From contig CAADVE010000068.1 in the NCBI GenBank assembly GCA_900752425.1, forward strand, positions 1 to 5,919: a stretch of 5,919 nucleotides of DNA, in the 5' to 3' direction. The stretch is from an uncultured Collinsella sp. (GTDB lineage Bacteria; Actinomycetota; Coriobacteriia; Coriobacteriales; Coriobacteriaceae). The notes under the pieces were generated by a model. The model had not been told where the DNA came from, ran no database searches, and saw only the letters and a program-made list of their open reading frames with translations. Of the stretch, positions 1 to 3,267 are shown one piece after another (position 1 is the stretch's first letter; every line of letters begins with the position of its first letter). The translations under genes and the position numbers were made by a program.

Positions 1-52
1 GGGCGGGGGATTTAGGAGTTGGGGGGTTTTTTTGGGGTGGTATTGGAGACAA

Positions 53-87
53 GGGGGTGTTAGCCGTACCGGCTCCCCCCCGTTTTT
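53..87 (+). terminator. Possible rho-independent terminator of an upstream gene
   Basis: AGCCG (62-66) pairs perfectly with CGGCT (70-74) across a TAC loop. The flanking G5 (53-57) can pair with the C run (75-81) if TGTT (58-61) bulges out. A T5 run follows at 83-87. The shape suits termination of a plus-strand gene lying before the window. The bulge and short T run keep confidence moderate. Confidence 0.4.
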
Positions 88-218
88 GCTGGACATGGAA
101 CCCTGAGATAATGAACAGGTGTTACCGTTCGCCGCAAATTACCGTCCGTTTATAGAACCCACCCCCAGTGTGCAGCCCTCTTACGGTTGAATAAATACAC
201 ATCTATGGAATTACGCAA

Positions 219-225
219 GAGAGGA
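219..225 (+). promoter_or_regulatory. Ribosome binding site of the dehydrogenase gene
   Basis: GAGAGGA lies 8 bases before the ATG at 234. This fixes 234 as the start of the 3-hydroxyacyl-CoA dehydrogenase gene. Confidence 0.75.
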
Positions 226-233
226 CCGTTCCT

Positions 234-1193
234 ATGAGCTACAAGACCGTTTGTGTTGCCGGTGGCGGCGTGCTGGGAAGCCAGATTGCCTTTCAGGCTG
301 CCTACTGTGGCTTCGATGTGACGATTTGGCTGCGCAGCGAGGGCAGCATCGGCCGCACCCAGCCCAAGATCGATCATGTGCGCGAGGAGTACATCGCGGC
401 AATCGAGGGTATGGCGGACGGCACGGGCGAGTGGTGCTCCGGTATCGCCGATAGCGGCAAGCCCTTCGACAAAGAGGCGGCACTCGCCGCCGTTGAGCGC
501 GCCTACTCCACACTCAAGCTGGAGCTCGATCTTGCCAAGGCAGTGGCCGACGCCGATTTGGTCATCGAGTCTATGGCTGAGGATACCCAGGCAAAGATTG
601 ACTTCTACAAGAAGCTCGCCCCGGTCCTTCCGCAAAAGACCGTCGTCGTGACCAACTCCTCCACGTTACTGCCGAGTACCTTTGCCAAGTACACTGGCCG
701 CCCCGAGAAGTACCTGTCGCTGCACTTTGCCAACTCTATCTGGAAGAACAACATGACCGAGGTCATGGCACAGGACCAGACCGACAAGCGCTACTTCGAT
801 GAACTCGTCGACTTTGCCAACGACATCCGTATGCTGGCGTTGCCCGTCAACAAGGAAAAGAACGGTTATCTGCTCAACTCCATGTTGGTACCGTGGCTGC
901 TTTCGGGCCTTGATCTGTACGTCTCGGGCGTGAGCGATCCCAAGAGCATCGACCTCGCGTGGACGCGTGGCACCGGCGCTCCCAAGGGCCCGTTCCGCGT
1001 ATTCGACACGGTGGGTATCCAGACGGCCTACAACATCGTCATGCAGTATCAGAAGGTGCCGGGCCTGGTGAGCCCGCTGCTCAAGAAGATGATGATGCCC
1101 TACAACTTTAAGGCCATGGCCTCCGTTCTCAAGAAAATGCTCGACGAAGGCAAGCTGGGCGAAAGCTCGGGCGAGGGCTTCTTCAAGTACTAA
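234..1193 (+). CDS. 3-hydroxyacyl-CoA dehydrogenase family protein (short form)
   Basis: This complete 319-residue protein is of the 3-hydroxyacyl-CoA dehydrogenase (3HCDH) family, whose members interconvert 3-hydroxyacyl-CoA and 3-ketoacyl-CoA with a nicotinamide cofactor in the cytoplasm. The N-terminal Rossmann domain has G-G-G-V-L-G at residues 10-15, fitting GxGxxG. Further family marks are IES (111-113), NSS (141-143), His164 in LHFAN, Glu176 in MTEV and Asn215 in GYLLNS. The C-terminal dimerisation domain (about 210-319) ends in the family motif GKLGESSGEGFFKY. The length suits a stand-alone HBD-type enzyme. Two oddities stand out. The end of strand beta-2 reads WLRS instead of ending in the usual Asp. 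The usual HFFNP is HFANSIW, without the Pro. From memory, lactobacilli have relatives with these same variants, so the true substrate may not be hydroxybutyryl-CoA. No thiolase or crotonase gene is adjacent. The ATG has a good ribosome binding site. The family call is secure; the substrate is not. Confidence 0.93.
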   Translation: MSYKTVCVAGGGVLGSQIAFQAAYCGFDVTIWLRSEGSIGRTQPKIDHVREEYIAAIEGMADGTGEWCSGIADSGKPFDKEAALAAVERAYSTLKLELDLAKAVADADLVIESMAEDTQAKIDFYKKLAPVLPQKTVVVTNSSTLLPSTFAKYTGRPEKYLSLHFANSIWKNNMTEVMAQDQTDKRYFDELVDFANDIRMLALPVNKEKNGYLLNSMLVPWLLSGLDLYVSGVSDPKSIDLAWTRGTGAPKGPFRVFDTVGIQTAYNIVMQYQKVPGLVSPLLKKMMMPYNFKAMASVLKKMLDEGKLGESSGEGFFKY

Positions 1194-1197
1194 GAAC

Positions 1198-1231
1198 GAT
1201 CCCTCGGGGTCGGAGGAAAACGGATCATTTT
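1198..1231 (+). terminator. Weak terminator candidate after the dehydrogenase gene
   Basis: GATCC (1198-1202) pairs with GGATC (1222-1226), and inside it CTC (1203-1205) can pair with GAG (1213-1215). ATTTT follows at 1227-1231. It begins five bases after the stop codon, the right place for a terminator. The stem is interrupted and the T run is short. Confidence 0.3.
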
Positions 1232-1269
1232 CGGCCGCCAGCAGTGAGAAGATGGACCCAGAAATAGAA

Positions 1270-1282
1270 AGGAGTGGCAATG
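1270..1282 (+). promoter_or_regulatory. Orphan ribosome binding site and ATG
   Basis: AGGAG (1270-1274) lies five bases before an ATG at 1280-1282, an excellent translation start. The frame it opens is only six codons (MGWLGL) and stops at TGA 1298-1300, while the sulfotransferase-like frame beside it is one base out of register. This is probably the original start site of the deleted sulfotransferase gene. Confidence 0.55.
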
Positions 1283-1751
1283 GGCTGGCTCGGGCTTTGA
1301 AGACAAGTTATTGCAGGCCCAGGGCGATTTCTCGCTCAATGCAGGCCAGCACAGCGTGACGTATCTGCCGAGTTCTGACACGGCAGCGACTGGTCGCTAC
1401 CAGGTGCTGCTATACGACAACAACTTTGGTGCGACCGAGCGCTATCCCAAGTTCGACTGGGGCCAGCTGGGCGCCGCGGTGGTGACCGACTACAGCAAGG
1501 GAACGCATTCGTTTGGGCGCATCTTTACGGTGGACGAGACCGTGCGCATCTACGAGCTTGTGGACCAGATCGCCGTGCCGTTCTCGGGCTATGCGAGCAG
1601 TGCGCAGCGCGTCGGCGATTCGAATAGCATGCTCGTGGCATCGGGCATGGCCAAGACTTTTGCCGAGTACGATCGCTATGGACTGCCCATCGCCACCTAC
1701 GAGATGGAAGCCGAGAAATACATCTACCGCGTGTACAAGTACGAGCTGTAG
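1280..1751 (+). pseudogene. Aryl-sulfate sulfotransferase, C-terminal remnant
   Basis: The open frame from 1281 to the TAG at 1749-1751 encodes about 156 residues resembling the C-terminal part of arylsulfotransferases (ASST), which move a sulfuryl group between phenols. Full-length members are roughly 550-600 residues. Visible marks are W-A-G-S-G-F-E-D-K-L-L at the start, then G-Q-H-S-V-T-Y-L-P, L-L-Y-D-N-N, and SFGRIFTVDE followed by a Y-R-V-Y-K-Y-E-L end. The His of GQHS may match the sulfurylated active-site His of studied enzymes (inference). Everything N-terminal is missing, including the signal region and the earlier catalytic His residues. The frame has no ATG: an in-frame TGA lies at 1245 and the only early alternative start is TTG at 1311, with no good ribosome binding site. 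The good site at 1270-1282 reads in another frame. I infer a deletion of over 1 kb with out-of-frame joining. A misassembly is the main alternative. Confidence 0.7.
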
Positions 1752-1820
1752 CGCTGCGCTTGGCTGCGTCTGTGCCCCGTGGCTGCGCGCGCTCGCGCCG
1801 GGCCCGCCTCGCGTCCCGCA
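1752..1820. other. Convergent intergenic spacer
   Basis: These 69 very GC-rich bases separate the 3' ends of the convergent sulfotransferase remnant and DUF389 gene. They contain a direct repeat of TGGCTGCG and a GCGCG/CGCGC palindrome with a two-base loop. I see no T run on either strand, so no intrinsic terminator can be supported. Confidence 0.4.
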
Positions 1821-2960
1821 TCACTTCACATCGAACTCAACGCGATCGAGTTCGGGCACGTTGAGGTCGATGAGCTTGCGGGCGACGTGACGGTCGTGTG
1901 CCCCAAGCGCCTCGCTTGTCGTCACATGGGCGACAATCTCGCGCTCGACGATGCCCTCCTCGTCGCCTTCGGTGGCCGAGGTCTCGACGGCGACGGTGTA
2001 ATCCTTAAAGCCTGGCAGCACCGCGGCAAGTTCGCGCGTAGTTTCGGTGACACCGTAGCCGTCCTGCACGCCGGTCTGCGCCGAGCCAATGGACCCCGCC
2101 GTCATAACGATGCAGGGGATGGCAAAGATGGCCGTTCCCACGATGATGCGGCGGCGCACTTTGCGTGACAGCTCGTCGACCTCGGTGTCTTCCTCAGCGG
2201 TCACAATACCGTCGCCGTTCAGGTCGCGCTTGAGCGGCACGCGCAGAAGAAGCAGCACGGCTTCGGCAGCCAGTGCGATAAAGACCACGTTGATGCCAAA
2301 CTCGTAGAGTGCCGAGAGAAACAGCGACCCGCTTGCGATGGCGATGCCATAGCCCGCCGCGCACAGGGGCGGCATGAGCGCGGTCGCCACGGCCACGCCG
2401 GCGATGAGCGTGGCGGGTTCCTGGTCGCGCGAGTTGCCCAGGCCACCCGCAAAGCCGCCCGCGAGCGCGACGGCAAGGTCCCAAACAGTCGGTGTCGAAT
2501 TGTCGATGATGGCGGCCGTGGTGGTGCCAAGGGGCGAGAGCTTAAAGTACAACGTGGACGTGACCAGGCAAAAGGCCATCTGTAGAGCCAAGCTCGCGAC
2601 GGCCTCAAGGGTGATCTCGCGGTCGAGCGTGGCGATGCCGTATGCCATGGCAAGGACCGAGCCCATGAGCGGGCAGATGAGCATGGCGCCCACGATGGCA
2701 ATGTCCGAGTCGATATCGAGGCCGATGCTCGCGATGAGCATGGCGATGATGAGGATGCATAGGTGGGAGCCGGTCAGGCGTGCCCCGTTTACAAAGCGCT
2801 TGCGGATTACGTGGTAGGGCGCGCGACCCTCGCGAATGTTGAATGCGCGCTTTAGGAAGCGGGTGGCGTTCTCCATGGCCTCGCTATGAGCAGGGCGGAT
2901 GCCGTGGCGCCGGTGATGGCGTTCGCGTAGTCGCTTGATCTGTTGTTTGTCGAGTTCCAA
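1821..2960 (-). CDS. DUF389 family multi-pass membrane protein with EF-hand loop
   Basis: This is a membrane protein of the DUF389 (TIGR00341-like) family, whose function is not established. With a TTG start at 2960 it has 379 residues. A basic, Arg/His-rich cytosolic N-terminus (about 1-62) is followed by hydrophobic segments near 66-82, 87-110, 117-138, 159-175, 184-209 and 212-240, and a further one near 272-292. The family core is visible as IVGAMLICPLMGSVLAM (89-105) and GVAVATALMPPL (188-199). After the main bundle, residues 246-257 read DLNGDGIVTAEE, an exact 12-position EF-hand calcium loop. A soluble Asp/Glu-rich C-terminus of about 85 residues follows. The reading frame stays open to a GTG at 3086, but the extra 42 residues look non-coding. 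The TTG is preferred because GAGGTG (plus-strand 2964-2969) lies three bases ahead of it. GTG 2966 and an ATG further in are alternatives. The gene converges on the sulfotransferase remnant and diverges from the surface-protein gene. Confidence 0.85.
   Translation of the reverse strand: MELDKQQIKRLRERHHRRHGIRPAHSEAMENATRFLKRAFNIREGRAPYHVIRKRFVNGARLTGSHLCILIIAMLIASIGLDIDSDIAIVGAMLICPLMGSVLAMAYGIATLDREITLEAVASLALQMAFCLVTSTLYFKLSPLGTTTAAIIDNSTPTVWDLAVALAGGFAGGLGNSRDQEPATLIAGVAVATALMPPLCAAGYGIAIASGSLFLSALYEFGINVVFIALAAEAVLLLLRVPLKRDLNGDGIVTAEEDTEVDELSRKVRRRIIVGTAIFAIPCIVMTAGSIGSAQTGVQDGYGVTETTRELAAVLPGFKDYTVAVETSATEGDEEGIVEREIVAHVTTSEALGAHDRHVARKLIDLNVPELDRVEFDVK
2190..2225 (-). other. EF-hand calcium-binding loop within the DUF389 protein
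   Basis: Read on the minus strand these 12 codons give D-L-N-G-D-G-I-V-T-A-E-E, matching the canonical EF-hand loop: Asp at 1, Asn at 3, Asp at 5, Gly at 6, a hydrophobic residue at 8 and Glu at 12. The flanking sequences, LLLLRVPLKR before and DTEVDELSRKVRRR after, could form the two helices. It lies in the loop between predicted membrane segments. Confidence 0.75.
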
Positions 2961-3190
2961 GTCCACCTCGTTCCAGCGCGGTCCGCGCAACGCGCCCGTT
3001 GTCCTAACTCTACACCGTGGCGGGCGGGGTGTCTGTTGGATGCGGAATCCGATAGGGCGGATGACGCGGGAGCAAATGCAAATCACAGGCTCAATTCCAT
3101 CCCGCGAAAATATGATGCACCAGCTCCTTCAAATGTGACGAAATTGTGAAGCACAGGAGCATGAATTTCAAAAAATACGCTGGTCGCCAA

Positions 3191-3202
3191 TGTTGCGCAA
3201 CA
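3191..3202. promoter_or_regulatory. Perfect 12-bp palindrome, possible operator
   Basis: TGTTGCGCAACA equals its own reverse complement. It ends 12 bases before the candidate -35 box of the surface-protein gene, a usual place for a dimeric helix-turn-helix regulator to bind. The regulator is unknown. Confidence 0.45.
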
Positions 3203-3213
3203 GAATTCAAAAA

Positions 3214-3241
3214 TCGACAGCTACCGTTTGATACGTATGGA
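3214..3241 (+). promoter_or_regulatory. Candidate promoter of the surface-protein gene
   Basis: TCGACA (3214-3219) matches five of six bases of the -35 consensus. After 16 bases comes TATGGA (3236-3241), a weak -10 matching three of six. Transcription would start near 3248, leaving a leader of about 20 bases with the ribosome binding site. The weak -10 keeps this tentative. Confidence 0.3.
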
Positions 3242-3255
3242 TACATCCGTGTCAA
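3228..3255 (-). promoter_or_regulatory. Candidate minus-strand promoter toward the DUF389 gene
   Basis: On the minus strand a perfect TTGACA (plus 3250-3255) is followed after 16 bases by TATCAA (plus 3228-3233), four of six to the -10 consensus. A transcript from here would have a leader of about 260 bases before the TTG start. It overlaps the candidate plus-strand promoter, so the two would compete. Confidence 0.3.
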
Positions 3256-3261
3256 AGGGAG
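3254..3261 (+). promoter_or_regulatory. Ribosome binding site of the surface-protein gene
   Basis: AAAGGGAG lies six bases before the ATG at 3268 and supports that start over the overlapping short frame that begins upstream. Confidence 0.75.
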
Positions 3262-3267
3262 AAAGCC

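Larger units (their letters stand above)
1..233. other. Gene-free upstream region with G-biased tract
   Basis: No convincing coding frame is seen on either strand here. The first 60 bases contain only two C residues (4 and 50) and several G runs (1-3, 5-9, 21-26, 34-37, 53-57), with a T7 run at 27-33. A G6 run followed by T7 could be the 3' arm and U tract of a terminator whose 5' arm lies before the window. It could also be poor sequence near a contig end. Bases 53-87 form a separate hairpin with a T run. Bases about 180-215 are AT-rich and probably contain the promoter of the dehydrogenase gene. A TAAATA at 192-197 could be a -10 element, but I see no good -35 partner. Confidence 0.5.
2961..3267. 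other. Divergent intergenic region with operator-like repeats
   Basis: This stretch separates the DUF389 gene (minus) from the surface-protein gene (plus). I see no real gene. The half next to the surface gene is AT-richer and holds a perfect 12-bp palindrome (3191-3202), TGTGA repeated 11 bp apart (3134 and 3145), the inverted repeat TGTG-AAG-CACA (3145-3155), GATAC repeated 10 bp apart (3230 and 3240) and GCTCCT/AGGAGC (3123-3128, 3155-3160). Such density suggests regulator binding, but no regulator can be named. Confidence 0.5.

Noticed and set aside
115..129. GGT-GTT-ACC dyad upstream of the dehydrogenase, loosely like GntR/FadR operators
   Set aside because: Only three base pairs of the core are symmetric and the outer positions mismatch. 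It is too weak to call an operator.
150..635. Minus-strand open frame opposite the dehydrogenase
   Set aside because: It is a shadow of the plus-strand dehydrogenase, which has full family motifs.
666..1280. Minus-strand open frame of about 200 codons opposite the dehydrogenase 3' half
   Set aside because: It lies almost wholly antisense to a certain gene and has no ribosome binding site or recognisable domain.
1779..2168. Plus-strand open frame opposite the DUF389 gene end
   Set aside because: It is antisense to a recognised membrane protein gene and its product is low-complexity and unfamiliar.
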